64,000 bases of DNA, taken from Rusavskia elegans (lineage: Eukaryota; Ascomycota; Lecanoromycetes; Teloschistales; Teloschistaceae). Position 1 is the stretch's first letter. Every line of letters starts with the position of its first letter. The stretch spans positions 496,001-560,000 of the forward strand of contig SAUG01000030.1 of the NCBI GenBank assembly GCA_011316305.1, written 5' to 3'. A model generated the notes under the pieces. That model was not told the origin of the DNA, did no database searches, and saw only the letters and a list, made by a program, of their open reading frames with translations. A program made the translations under genes and the position numbers. Below are positions 27,210 to 40,600 of this stretch, piece by piece.

Positions 27210-30200
27210 TAGTCTGGCTATTTCGGGTCGGATTTCTATCGAACTATCGAGTATTTGACTCGAATTTTAATAGGTCGAACCGATTCGACCTACTAAACGG
27301 GTCGGGTCGAATTCTAGTATTAGAACCGAAAGTCGAATCGGGTTATAGAATAGAATCTAATAAAAATTTAATCGGATCTAATTTATATTTATATTAGATA
27401 ATTAAATATAAAAGTAATTATAGATAATATAAATAGTAATAAATTTAATTTAATAGTAGTTTATATACCGATACTATATAAATAGTATTATCTTTCTTTA
27501 AATAATTCTATAAACGTATATCTCTTTTCTAGAATTTTTTATTTTTTAGAATTTATTATTAACTAGCTATTATTATTTTTCTAGCTATATTTCCAGATTC
27601 TATATTAACCTTTTAATAAACTAGGCGTTCTTCTACTAAATAATAATATATTTAATATAGATTATAGCTAGTTAATAATCTATAAAAAATAAATATAATC
27701 GGATATAAATAGTAATATAGTAAAATAATATATTTATTTATTAGAAAAGTAATTATATATCCTTTTATTATATTCTATAGAATTACTAATACTATATTTT
27801 ATATTCTATCGATTCTTTTATATATATTTACGGTAGTAATATTAGTAAAGATTTTTTAATATAGTCTAGCGAAAGATACTTTAGAAATAAAAGATTCGAA
27901 ATCTTTCTAGTATCTATAGATTTTTTAAAAAACGACGGTTTTAGATTTCTATTTATATTTCTTTTAATAGATTATAAGCTAGACTATTTAAAATATATTA
28001 TTCTAGAATATTACCGGTACTATAGCGGTATAAAATTTCTTTTTATCTTTTTTTTTATCTTTTCCGATTCTACTTCCTCGAATCTTCGCTATACTTCTAT
28101 AGAATAGAGTTAATTTTTTATCTAAAATAGTTTTAGTATTATTATATAATTAATTATATATCTTTAATATATTACTTCTATTTAGATTCGTATATACTAT
28201 ATTTTACGCTATAATAAATAAATAAAACGAAAGATTAATAATAGAATAAAATATAATATTATACGGTATATAGTATATTAGTATTTTATTATAGTAGTTA
28301 ATTATTAAAAAATAGAAGATTAAAATTAAAATAAAATTATTTAGGTAATTATTAGCTTTACTATAGCTAGAAGATTAAAACTTTAAATAAATCTATAAAC
28401 TTCTATAAACTTCTAGTATATTCTATTACTATAATATAAAAAGTCTTTAGATAATTCTATAGCTATTAATTATACTATTCTACTATATTATTTTATATAC
28501 TATCTACTATATCTAAATTAAAATAACTATATATAAAATCTAAATTAGTCGTAAACTATAAACGCGGTAAAAAATAGTCCGATACCGAATATAAATTCTA
28601 TAAAAAATAGATTACGGATCGTATTATAATATATAAATACTTTAAAAAATTTTAAGAAATAAATTTCTAAAAAAATATAAATATAGGAATAAAGGCCGTA
28701 TTAGAATAGAATATAAAAGATTAGAAAATAGACTATAGAATTAAAAAATAAATCTATAGTAATATACTAAAGTAATATATACTATATTAAATATTTATTT
28801 ATATATAATTTTATATTATAAAAATAATCTATATACTAAAACTTTTAGAAAAAATATAGAAAAGATAATAACTATTAAATAGATAAAATAGAAATAGAAT
28901 AAAATAATATATTAAAATAATATATCGAATATAAATAAAGCTATCTAATATAGAAATATTTATTTCTAATATTATTTCTAATCTAATATTATTTTTAATA
29001 GTTTAAATAAAATAATTTTAACGAAGTATATAGCCCTAATTCTTAATTTTATCTAATAATAAATAATCTATTATATCGGCTTTTAAGAATTTTTGTCTAC
29101 TAAAATTCTAGATCTTCTAGAAAAATAGATAATATTAATTAAAAAATTTAATTATAGTAGAAATACGACTAATAAATATATTAAATCTTTCTATAGAAAG
29201 GAAAATAAAAATAGCGATAATATTATTAAAATTAAGGAAACGTATTAGATAATAAAAAGATACTTTTCTATATAAAATAATATTAAATTTAAAAATAATA
29301 AAAGTTTAGCTAAAAGTATTAATCTTAATTAAAATAAAGATAAAAATAAAGATAAAAATAAAGATAAAGATAAAGATATAGAAAAAAAAGGAAATATAAA
29401 AAAAAAGATAGAAATAGAAGCCGAAAATAATAAAAATAAAAATATAAAAAAGATTATTAAATTTTTTAACTAGTTATCTATATCTGGAAATAGTAGATTT
29501 AGGTAAATATATTACTTCGATATATTATTATATTTTTAATAAAAGAACTAATTTTATCTAAATAATATATTTTAATATAAAATTATAGATTTAAAATTTT
29601 TAAATTTATATATTTTAATTATTAAAATAATTTAAATTCTATTTTTTTTTCTAAGATATATATAAAAAAACGGAGATTTTAATATAGAATAAATTTAATA
29701 CCTATATAGTAGATTTAGTAATAAAATTTTAATAATAGAAAATAAAAAATTAAATAAATAAAATTTTAATTTTAAATCTTTTTATTATAAACTTTTTTAA
29801 TTTTTTATTTAGCTAGAAATTGATTATTTCTTTTATAGCTATTTTTATTTTAATTTTTAGTAAAATAATTTTCTTTAGAAGAAAAAAAGTTATTTCTATA
29901 TAATTAAATTAAATTTCGAAATTTTATTTAAAATTTTATAAAAGTATCTCAAGCTACCTACGCTAGTTTTAGAAAATTTAAGATATTATTTTTTTAGAAT
30001 ATTTAATTTAGATTTTCTTCGGTAGTATTAATATAAAGATATCGATTGGCTTCGGAAACAGCTATTTAAAAATACTAGAATTATCGAAAAATACTATTTA
30101 AAATAGATAAAATAGATTTTAAACTAATTAGTAAAGTTATAATATACTATCTTTTTATATTATTTTAATTTTATTTATATAGCAGATTTTAGATTTTAAT

Positions 30201-32627
30201 AAATTAATAGATTCCCTATAGTATTTAGTAAAATATTTTTTAAACTCGTTCTAATACCTATTTTTATATTCTAAAAAATCTTTTATTTTTTTATTATTAT
30301 CTTCTTTATTTTAGTTTCGATAAAAGCTAAATTTTATTATAGAATCTAGAATATTCGTAATATTATAAATTAATTTACTTTTAATTTTAATACGAAAATA
30401 GTATTTTATAAACTTTATATTAATATTATTATAAACTATTAATATTATTTCTTTATTAATATAATTCGATAATCGAACTATTCTTCCTATATTAGTAAAA
30501 TAATCGAAAATAATACTATAAAATCGGAATATTAAATAATTTCTAATATTTATAATTTTTAAAACTAATAAAGTAATTTTATAGAACGGCTATAATATAC
30601 TATTTATAAAGATAAAAAATTACTATTTTTTATTATTAAAGAAAATCCTTTATATTTATAGGTTTTATTAATTTATTTCTATAAGTTTATTAATTAAATA
30701 GCGTAATTAATATATTCGATAAATTATAATATATATCGAATTCTATTAAATATAAATATTTTAAATTATATTTCTAGATTAGAAATTAGAATTAACTTTT
30801 TTTTAGATTTTTTTAAAGCGAAGTTTATATTAAAGAGAAATAGAAATATAAATTATAATAATACGAGCCTAAAATAAATATTAGTTTTAAAATTTCTAAA
30901 TTTATATTATTTATATATATTATCTTTTTTATAATATTTAATAGATTAATACTAATAGTTCTAATTTATTTTTTATCTAATTTTTAAATAAAATCGTTAC
31001 TAATTATTTATAATCTAATAGTTTTAATAAAATTTTAAGCTACTAGATTAATTATATAAATTAAATAAAATAGAAAATTTTAGATCTAATTCTATCGGCT
31101 ATCGAATTAAATAAAAGTTTTTTTAAACTTTTTTTTTAACGTATTATTAGAACTAGTATTATTAAAAATAATATCTAAAAGCTTCGGCCTAAACTAAAAA
31201 AATTCTAAAAATTTTAATAGTTTCTAGTACTATAAACGGCCAGAATAATTAGTAGAAAGGAATATAAATCTAATTAGATATTTCTAAAATTAAAAATAAA
31301 AATAAATTTAATATATAAATATTTTTAAGTACGCGATCTTTTATAAATTTAACTAAATATCTAATATAAAGAAAATATATTCTAAAATTATTAAATTAGA
31401 TTTAATTTATTCGCGGATAATATTATAGCTATTAAAAACTATATATATTAATCGAATACGGCCGATAAACTTTATATCTAAAAAGAATATCTATAGTAAT
31501 AGCCTAAATCTCTTATTTTCGATAGTTTAAACTAGTAAATTTAGATTAAAAAAAAGTTTTATATAGGTATTTATCTTATATAACTTGGTTATAAATAGAT
31601 TCAAATTTAATATAGCTTTTTTTCTATAATTAAAATAAACTTTATATTATTTCTTTAAATTACTATTAGCTATTTACGCGGATAAATAATAATTTAATAA
31701 AAGACTATAAATTATATCGTTTAGTTTTTTAGTAAATAATAGTACTAAAGTATTTTATTATAGTAAATATATTAAAAGAACTAGAAACAATAAAATAGTT
31801 AAAAATTTTAGAATAATTTTTATATATAATTTTAGATAGATTATCTATTATTTAAACTATCTAGTAAGATTTTTATTACTATTTCGACTATATATATCCT
31901 ATAGCTGTTTTTAATTAAAAAAGATTAACTAATTTTTTATAGGATTTATCTTTAATACCGATAACTATAGAAATACTAGACTACCAATATTCGAACTCTT
32001 TATAGTAATCTAGATTCTATTAAATATACTTAAAATTATTTTAAAAAACTAGTACTAAATAGTAAATTCGAATTTTATTAACTATATTTTTAATAATCTA
32101 TCTTTATTTTCTGTATAATCGATTAAATTTTAATAGTATAATATTTATAGATCGGCTCGCCGTTTAATTTATAGACTAGCTAGGATAGATTTTATCTAGA
32201 GAAAATCTATTAGAAAAAACTTTACTAAATATAAAAAGATTAGATATTTTATATTAATTTTAAAGATTTAAAATTAGTATAATTTATATTTAGATAATAA
32301 AATAATATAGAAAGGTAATATAGATATATAAATATTAATTTAATTATTATTTACTATTTAGTAATAAAGAATCGATATTTATTTAAATAGTATTTAAAGT
32401 ATTAATATAAATATATAATAAAAGCAGAGGTTTTCTATATAGGAAAGAAAACTTTAGTAATTTTAATAGATTAAATCTAGAAATCCGGGTTTAATCCGGA
32501 TCCGAATCGGATCGAATTCTATAATAATCTAATCCGATTTAGATTAGGTCGGATTATATTTTAATCCGACTCGGATCGAATCGGATTAGTTAACCTAAAT
32601 TCGAAACCCGACCCGACAGCCAGTCTA
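27210..32627 (-). mobile_element. hAT-like DNA transposon, copy 2 (5418 bp)
   Basis: Perfect 8-bp TSD TATATAGC at 27202-27209 and 32628-32635. Ends TAGTCTGGCTATTTCGG and CCGACAGCCAGTCTA are those of copy 1 in inverse order, hence minus orientation. It interrupts element B. About 28.5-29.5 kb, read on the plus strand, encodes a relic with LVVNYKRGKK and TIYKYFKKF-like text and a charged Lys/Asp-rich tail. I cannot assign a family. Stops throughout; non-functional. Confidence 0.88.
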
Positions 32628-33815
32628 TATATAGCTTGTCCGTTAATTTTAATAATATTAAAAACGTTTAGTAAAATTTATAGCTATAGATATATAATTT
32701 ATATTCTATTTTCTAAAATTTCGATAATATTAACGAGTTCGTAGACTATAGAATTTATTTCTATAGAATTTATTTCTATAGCGTCGATTCTAAATCTTCT
32801 AGCTAGAAATATTTAAAGAAATAATAGAATTTTGATTAATATATATTTAATAATATATATACTTTTAAATCTGGATTCTAGAATTATATTACTGCGAAAA
32901 CTACTGTATTTAATAAGACGAATCTGAACGTATATATCGATATAGATAGCGGAATTTCTATTATCGACTGTTTTTTTCTATCTAAAAGTATAAATTTGGC
33001 TATAATTACGGAAAAAACGATACCGATTACTTTTAAAGGCGTTTACGGTTTCTAACTATACGATCGAATTACTAAATTTAATATTTAATTTATAGAAAAC
33101 GAAATTAATATATCTATTCTTGTTTTTTTAGTAGATAATCTATAAATAGATTTTATTATCGATCTAAATTAACTAGAAACTTTCGATATAGTTTTTTATT
33201 TTAAAAGACGTATTATAACCATTAGCGAAAAAAAGGTTAAACTTATATATACTAGAAGCGCTAATTCGAATATAATTTCTTTAATATATATTAAAGTTTT
33301 AAAACCACTATTTATTATATATAAAGAACGCTAGAAAAAGTAGATAGTATCAACGAAAACGATAAATAAAGTAAAGCCAAAAGCTATATTCGATTTGATT
33401 TCAGCTAATTAAAATTAAACGTAAATAAATTCTTTAAAAGCGCTAATTTCTATTGAATTAACTGATAATATAATAGATTAATTAGCTTCTAGAAATTCTA
33501 TAACTAATTCCGTTTCTATCTTCCCCGTTATATATATATATATATAAACGCTGTACCCACGTCGCTTCGTCTAATCGCAAGCTACGTCGTTATCGATACC
33601 CTCGTTTATCTTAGTATTATCGCCTCGATTTAACTGGCCAAGGGCCTGTATATATAGAAAAGAGTTTAGAAAAGTAGAAAGTTCTAGGAACTTTACGGCG
33701 CGTATAAAAGGAATAGCAGATATATTTAGGCGTACGTTAAACGCAGCAGAGTTAATAATCTTGCTAGCGTTTATTATAGTATCGAAAGCGATATCTTTTT
33801 CTCTTTTAAAATATT

Positions 33816-33997
33816 TATTAAAGAGCAAGTTTTTATAAGGCCGAATAATATATAATAAATTGTTCGATTAGATTTAATACGGCTCGCTAGATTAGATAGC
33901 GGCTTTGGCACGTACCTTTTGTACCCGCAGGCCTCTTCTATAGAACAATCAACTTCGATGATTCCAATTATTATCTATATTTGACCTCGTCATAACA
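33816..33997 (+). repeat. 3' LTR of element B (182 bp)
   Basis: Begins TATTAAAGAGCAAG and ends TCATAACA. It is less RIP-altered than the 5' LTR (retains TTTGGCACGTACC and GACCTCGTCATAACA). An 85-codon minus-strand open stretch overlapping its edge (33571-33828) has no recognisable domain and is not called. Confidence 0.85.
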
Positions 33998-34234
33998 ATA
34001 AATTATTTAAACTACTTGGAACTTATATAGAATTTAGTAGATATGGAAGTACTAGCCGATAGTATCGGCTAACTAATACGCTAACTAAATTCCGTTAACC
34101 GCGGTTTATTAGTTCTACGGGAATCGTTATTTAATCAGGCTTAACGTTCAGCCTTGTTCGCTTGTTTATAGATGAGCTTTCCATCTATATAGAAATATCA
34201 AGCTATTATTATTATCTTAAATTGATCTATAATA
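33998..34234 (+). repeat. 3' LTR of Gypsy A (remaining 237 bp)
   Basis: Matches 12137-12373 (for example TAGCCGATAGTATCGGCTAA and CGCGGTTTATTAGTTCTACG), with RIP-type differences. It is followed by GTAAA, the TSD of Gypsy A. Confidence 0.85.
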
Positions 34235-34239
34235 GTAAA

Positions 34240-35482
34240 AAAAAGAAACGAGTATTAAATTATCAAAAAGTATATTTTTTAATATATATTCAAAGCTGCG
34301 TATATCTAGCGAGTTTAATATATAAAATTTTTACTCTGTAAATTTTCCGGATAACGTACTAACTATTTATTTAGAAAAGATTTCATTCTGCAAGCTATTT
34401 AACGGCGATAAAGCCGAAACTAAACGTATTTTAATATTTACAATACTACCGGTTTCTTTTATCTTGATATACTTGATTATACTACCGGTCGTCAGATTTG
34501 AAACAACGCCTGTTTCATCCGCCAATTCGGTCAAAATCGCTTGAATTATATCTAGAGTTTTGATCCGTATACTTTATAGTATTACTAAAATATTTTAAAA
34601 AGATTACTAAAATATTCTATAGAAATTACTATAAAATTCTACGTTTATTAAATAGAATTTAACTAATCGGAATATTAAATTATTATTTTGCTATTTTCTT
34701 TTATTTTATATATTTTATAAAATACGGTTATTTTAATTAAATATTTTTACTATATTCTAATATATTTCATTTATCTATCTAAAAGCTAATTAGCTATTTT
34801 TTTTTAATATTATCGAATATTTAATTTTGGTTAATTTAAACGTTTTAAGTATATATTATATTATTCTTCTACTTCTATTTATATTTGTTTTTCTAACTTT
34901 TTTTTAATTCGTTAAATTCGATCTATTACTTTATTACTTTTACTATTACTAGTAGTAATATCTAAATTACGTATAGTATTTTTATATTCGCTGTTATTAT
35001 TTATTATATTATCGAAATATTGAACCTATTTAAAAATCCTTTTACCTTTATTTTATAATCTTTTTTTCGAAATATTTATCTACTTCGGCTTCGACTTTAT
35101 ATAATTACTTATATAATCGCTGGTATAGATTACTCGTTATCGTTAGTAAAAGAATTTAGAGAAATCTAAAAAGATTTAGCGTCTCTTTTATTTCGATTTT
35201 AATCTCGTACTCTTTTTCTAGCTTTTTTTCGTATTATTTTTTCTCGACTTTATATATTTCGTATAGCTGTACGATGTATAGCTAGTTTATTTTTATAATA
35301 GAAACGTTATTATTTAATACGATATTTTTCTATAAAGTAAATTCTAGTTTCGCGTTATTTTTTTTCCTCGCGTATTTTTATTTCTACGAGCTCGAAAAAA
35401 GATAGGTTTTACTATATAGAAATTTTCTATAATATTTCTTTTACGCGCGATACGAAATAGACTTTAATAGTTTTCTTTAATC
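34240..35482. other. AT-rich unassigned DNA; coiled-coil-like relic on minus strand
   Basis: From 34240 to about 34560 RIP is light. Between about 34.9 and 35.4 kb the minus strand reads with few stops as a Lys/Glu-rich, coiled-coil-like text (EKKIIRKK, IKETLNLF). It may be the tail of a transposase or gag, but I cannot name the family. Confidence 0.35.
34540..34660. repeat. Inverted partner of 45590-45690
   Basis: The complement of this segment contains TTTCTATAGAATATTTTAGT and TACGGATCAAAAC with the same spacing as at 45590-45690. It is a dispersed repeat fragment in opposite orientation of unknown origin. Confidence 0.45.
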
Positions 35483-35994
35483 TAGACTGACTTTCGGGTC
35501 GGATTTCGAATCCGAGTTCGTATTCCGGATTCGAACCAAGTCGGTTCCGATTTTTCTAGATATCGAATCGATTCGGTTCTAGATCGAACCCGGATTTTTA
35601 GATTCGACCCGCTATAACCGCTAAAATTTAGTATAAAAGTATAATTCTAGTATAAAAATTATATCTATCTATTAGAAACTAAATTATTTAAAGTAAATAT
35701 ATTATCTATATATATTATCTATAGATATATTTTGTAAATTAATTATTTAAATATTAATTAATTATTTAATTATAATATTAAATTATAATAATTATAATAT
35801 TCTACTATATATAAACGGTTTAGCGGGTCGGATCAAATTTCCGTCGGTATCTATTTTATAATCTAATTCGATTTTCGATTCTAATTTTAGAAACCGATCT
35901 GTATCGTTTAGCGGGTCGGATCGAACCGATTTATTAAAATTCGAATCGGATTTTCGAAATACCGACGGAAATCCGATCCGAAGTAGCTAGTTTA
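35483..35994 (+). mobile_element. hAT-like MITE, 512 bp
   Basis: Perfect 8-bp TSD CTTTAATC (35475-35482, 35995-36002). Begins TAGACTGACTTTCGGGTCGG and ends AAGTAGCTAGTTTA, the RIP-altered family end. Subterminal TCGGATCGAACCGAT-type motifs crowd both ends; the middle is pure AT with no coding potential. Non-autonomous. Confidence 0.88.
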
Positions 35995-36002
35995 CTTTAA
36001 TC

Positions 36003-37633
36003 GGCTTTTCCTTTTAATATAAGATAGTTTATCGACACGGAAAAATTCTTTAACTTTATCTTTATCGATAGAGGAAGCCTAGAATATATTATCGAAATAA
36101 AAAAAATCTATATATTTTTATATAGTTTATTAAATACTTTTTTTCCGATCTAATATATTTACTAGATTTTATTATTATTTTTTTCTACCTAATCTTTATC
36201 GGGATTTCTAAAATTAAAAATAAAAGATAAAAGAATATTATAGATAGTAGAATTAACTTCGAAAGCGCTTTTTTTTTTATTAATTCTATTAATATAAACT
36301 CGATTTTTCTTTTAGAAATATCTAAATCTTTATACGAATCTCTATTAAATATTTAAAATCGAAAACGAAAACTATTTTAGAAGTTACGATAGTAGTACTA
36401 GTAGAGATAATAGTCGCTTGTTTTAAAGACGCCGGCGCCGTTAGTCTATAGAAAATACTTTTAGATTTTATATTTATATAGAAAATCTATCGATCGATAG
36501 AAGGTATTTTTATATAGTTCTAAATACTAATTTAGAGAAATATCTTTTACTATTTTATATTATTTAAAGATTTTATCGCGAGTAATATATAAAACTATAA
36601 AATTAAACTTTTAAAATAGACGGATTTAGTTGTTAAATAGAATACGTTCTTAGAAATTAACGAAAGTAAAGTTTTATTCTTTAATCTAATTTCTAATAAA
36701 ATTATTATAATATTTAATAATATATTCTAGATCTTCTATAGAGATTTCGAGTATTTTTTTTAATTCTATATAAATTTTTTTATAGCTACTAGTAATAGTA
36801 ACCGCGAATTTTAAAATCTAATTAATATAGTTATAATAGAATTCTTCCGTTTCCTTTTCTATCTATATAGTCTAGTAATATTAAACTTACGTAGAATCTA
36901 TTCCTTTCTATTTAGTTTTTAACGTAACCTATTTTTTATCGGTCTTTTTTACGGTATCTATCTAGTAGACGGCCTTCTATATAGTTATAAATTCTTTAAT
37001 CTCTTTTTTAAAGTAAAGTAAACGCGTCGCTTAAATTTTAATATTATTATCGATATAATAAATATATAGAATATAGTTAAAATTTAAAAAAATAATAATA
37101 ATCCTATTAATAAAAGTTTATTCGATATCGATAATAAAAATACTAGAATCCGGAATATAGAGAATATTATATAGAAATTTAATTTATATAAAAATCTAGC
37201 CGTAATCTCGATTCTTTTTTCTAAAAATAAATATATAATTAATATTAAAAGTCGTTTTTATAGGTATATTACCGATAATTATATAAAGGAAAAATCTAAA
37301 CTTATTTATTTTATATATAGAATTAACTATAAAAATATAGTAATTTTTTCTAAATATTTTAAAGATTTTCCGATTCGTAAAAAAAAGATACGTAAATTAA
37401 TTATTCTAATTTTTATAAATCTCGAATATCTATTTTCTAATATTTTTTAATCTACTTTCTATTAGTATTTTAAATAGTATTTAAATAGATATAAAGCCGC
37501 GAAAAGCTCTATATTTAATAGTCCGTTTAACGTTATAGATATCGCGTTTATTAATAAAATTTTTCCGTTTTTTAGTATCTACGGCGTTGCGGAAGATTCT
37601 AATAATCTGCCTAGATATTATATAATCTCTAGT
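36003..37633. other. RIP-mutated DNA, probable coding relic on minus strand
   Basis: No terminal repeat recognised. On the minus strand, about 36.0-36.95 kb, long stretches read through with stops mostly at TAA/TAG. The text has an aromatic/basic flavour like a retroelement gag, but no diagnostic motif was found. The adjoining 37.0-37.6 kb holds nothing I can name. Confidence 0.3.
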
Positions 37634-40600
37634 ACGATTATTAAATTGGCCGTCGGATCGGGTTTCGAATTTAAATTAGCTAATTCGATCCGACTCGGAT
37701 CCGGATCGAACCTGGATTTCTAAATTCGACCTGCTAAAACTATTAAAACCTTCTTTTCTATATAGAAAACCCCCGTTTTTACTATATATTTATATTAATA
37801 CTTTAGATACTATTTAAATAGATATCGATTTTTTATTACTAAATAGTAAATAATAATTAAGTTAGTAATTTTATATCTATATTACCTTTTTATATTACTT
37901 TATTATCTAAATATAAATCGTATTAATTCTAAATTTTTAAAACTAATATAAAATATCTAATCTTTTTATATTTAGTAAAGTTTTTTTCCGATAGGTTCTT
38001 TCTAGATAAAATTTATTCTAGCTAGTCTATAAATTAAACGGTAAACCGATCTACGAACGTTATATTATTAAAATTTAATTAAATATATAGAAAATAAAAA
38101 CAGATTATTAAAGATATAGCTAATAAAATTTAAGCCGACTATCTAGTACTAATTTTTCGGGATAATAATAGATATATTTAATAGAATCTAAATTACTATA
38201 AAGAATTCGAATATTAATAATCTAGTATTTTTATAGCTATTAATATTAAAAATAAACTCTATAGAAAACTAGTTAATCTTTTCTAGTTAAAAAAAGCTAT
38301 AGAATATATATAATCGAAATAGTAGTAAAATTTCTACTAGATAGTTTTAATAATAGATAATCTACTTAAAACTATATATAAAAACTATTTTAAAATTTTT
38401 AACTATTTTATAACTTCTAGTTTCTCTAATATATCTACTATAAAGAAATACTTTAGTTTTATTATTTACTAAAAAGCTAAGTAATATAATTTATAGTTAT
38501 TTATTAAATTAATATTTATCCGCGTAAATAGCTAATAGTAATATAAAAAGGTAATATAAAATTTATTTTAATTATAGAAAAAAAGCTATATTAAATTTAA
38601 ATCTATTTTTAACTAAATTATATAGAATAAATACCTATATAAAACTTTTTTAGATTTAAATCTACTAGTTCGAACTATCGAAAATAAATAATTTAGACTA
38701 TTACTATAAATATTTTATATAAATATAAAGTTTATTAGCCGTATACGATTTATATAGATAGTTTTTAACGGCTATAATATTATCTGTAAATAAATTAAAT
38801 CTAGTTTAAAAACTTTAAAATATATTCTTTTTATATTAGATATCTAATTAAATCTATAAAAGATCGTATATTTAAAAGTATTTATATATAAGGTTAATAT
38901 TTATTTTTAATTTTAGAAATATCTAATTAAATTTATATTCTTTTCTACTAAATATTCTAGCCGTTAATAGTATTAGAAACTATTAAAGTTTTTAAATTTT
39001 TTCTAGTTTAGGCCGAAGCTTCTAGATATTATTATTAATAAAACCAGTTTTAATAGTATATTAAAAAAAGATTTTAAAAAGATTTTTATTCGATTCGATA
39101 GCCGATAGAATCGAATCTAAAACTTTTTATTTTATCTAGTTTATATAATTAATCTAGTAGCTTAAAATTCTATTAAAACTATTAGATTATAAGTAACTAG
39201 CGACGATTATATCTAACAACTAGATAAAAAGTAAATTAGAACTATTAGTATTAGCCTATTAAATATTATAAAAAAGGTAATAAACGTAGATAATAAAAAT
39301 TTAGAAATTTTAAAACTAATATTTATTTTAGACTCGTACTATTATAGTCTATATTTATATTTCTTTTTAACGTAAACTTCGCTTTAAAGAAATCTAGAAA
39401 AAGGTCGATCCGAATTTCTAATCTAGAAATATAATTTAAAATATTTATATTTAATAGAATTCGATATATTTTATAATTTATCGAATATATTAATTACGCC
39501 ATTTTATTAATAAATTTACAGAAAAGAATTTATAAAATCTATAAATATAAAAGATTACTTTTAATATAAATAAATAGTAATCTATTTTCTTTATAGATAG
39601 TATATTATAGCCGTTCTATAAAATTATTTTCTTAGTTTTAAAAACTATAAATATTAGAATTTATTTAGTATTCCGACTTTATAGTACTATTTTCGATTAT
39701 TTTATTAAAATAGAGGAAATAATTCGATTATCGAATTATATTAATAAAGAAATAATACTAATAGCTTATAATAATACTAATATAAAGTTTATAAATTACA
39801 ATTTTTATATTAAAAATTAAAGTAAATAAATTTATAATATTATAAATATTTTAGATTCTATAATAAAGTTTAGCCTTTATCGAAATAAAAATAAAAAAAA
39901 TAATAACGAAAAAATAGAAAACTTTTTAAAATATAAAAATAGGTATCGAAATAAATTTAAAAAATATCTTACTAAATACTATAGAAAGCCTATTATTTTA
40001 TTAAAATCTAAAACCTACTTTAAAAAAGAAAATAAAATAATATAAAAAAGTAATATATTATAATTTTACTAATTAGTTTAAAGTATATTTTATTTACTTT
40101 AAATAGTATTTTTTAATAATTCTAGTATCTTTAAATAGTTATTTCCGAAACTAATCGATATTCTCGCGCTAATACTATTAAAGAGAATCTAAATTAGATA
40201 TTTTAAAAAAATAATATTTCAAACTTTCTAAAAGTAATATAAATAGCTTATAATATTTTTATTTATCTAATATCTTTAGTAGAAATTAAATAGACTTTTA
40301 GTTTTATAAAAAGAGTTTATCGGTAGAATCGAATCTAAAAAATTCTAGAATATATAGAATAGATTATAATAATAAAATACTATAACTATATTATAGATTT
40401 AAAAGTAGAAAAAACTTTAAAAGAGCTATAGAATATATATATAACCAGGTAGAACTAGAGGATAGAATTCTATCTAAAAAACAGGATCCTTTTAAAAAAT
40501 AGTTTAGAAATATTTTAAATAGATTAATCTAAATACTTTTTAGTATAAAAAATAAATATCTATTTCTAATATTTAGACTATTTCGTCTATTTAAATATTA

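Larger units (their letters stand above)
25280..33997 (+). mobile_element. LTR element B: small gag/protease-only retrotransposon, nested
   Basis: Flanked by two 182-bp LTRs (25280-25461, 33816-33997) and an imperfect 5-bp TSD (ATTAA 25275-25279, ATAAA 33998-34002). After removing the nested hAT copy (27210-32627 plus TSD) it is only about 3.3 kb. The left part (25.5-27.2 kb) reads as a gag-like region. The right part holds a retropepsin-like relic, VYIDIDSGISIIDCFFL, at 32928-32982 followed by EINISILVFLVDNL. I find no reverse transcriptase, RNase H or integrase, so B looks non-autonomous and probably relied on a relative such as A, whose primer-binding site it shares. Confidence 0.8.
12133..34234 (+). 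mobile_element. Gypsy A: full-length Ty3/Gypsy retrotransposon with nested insertions
   Basis: Bounded by 241-bp LTRs and a perfect 5-bp TSD GTAAA (12128-12132 and 34235-34239). Removing the nested hAT (15307-21193) and LTR element B (25280-33997) with their TSDs leaves about 7.5 kb. Order: 5' LTR, primer-binding site, gag region, [hAT], RT (active site IYIDN at 22239-22253, one Asp lost), RNase H (about 22.7-23.15 kb), integrase (about 23.5-24.2 kb, with fragments like EYIEYC and the TDRQSNRINQIVE block), a chromodomain-like tail (about 24.6-24.75 kb, FEVEQIVNRRIRQRFRRYLV) and a 3' LTR split by B. Many in-frame TAA/TAG stops stand where Gln or Trp is expected. Confidence 0.88.

Noticed and set aside
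33571..33828. 85-codon minus-strand frame overlapping the 3' LTR of element B
   Set aside because: Antisense to the retroelement and crosses into its LTR.
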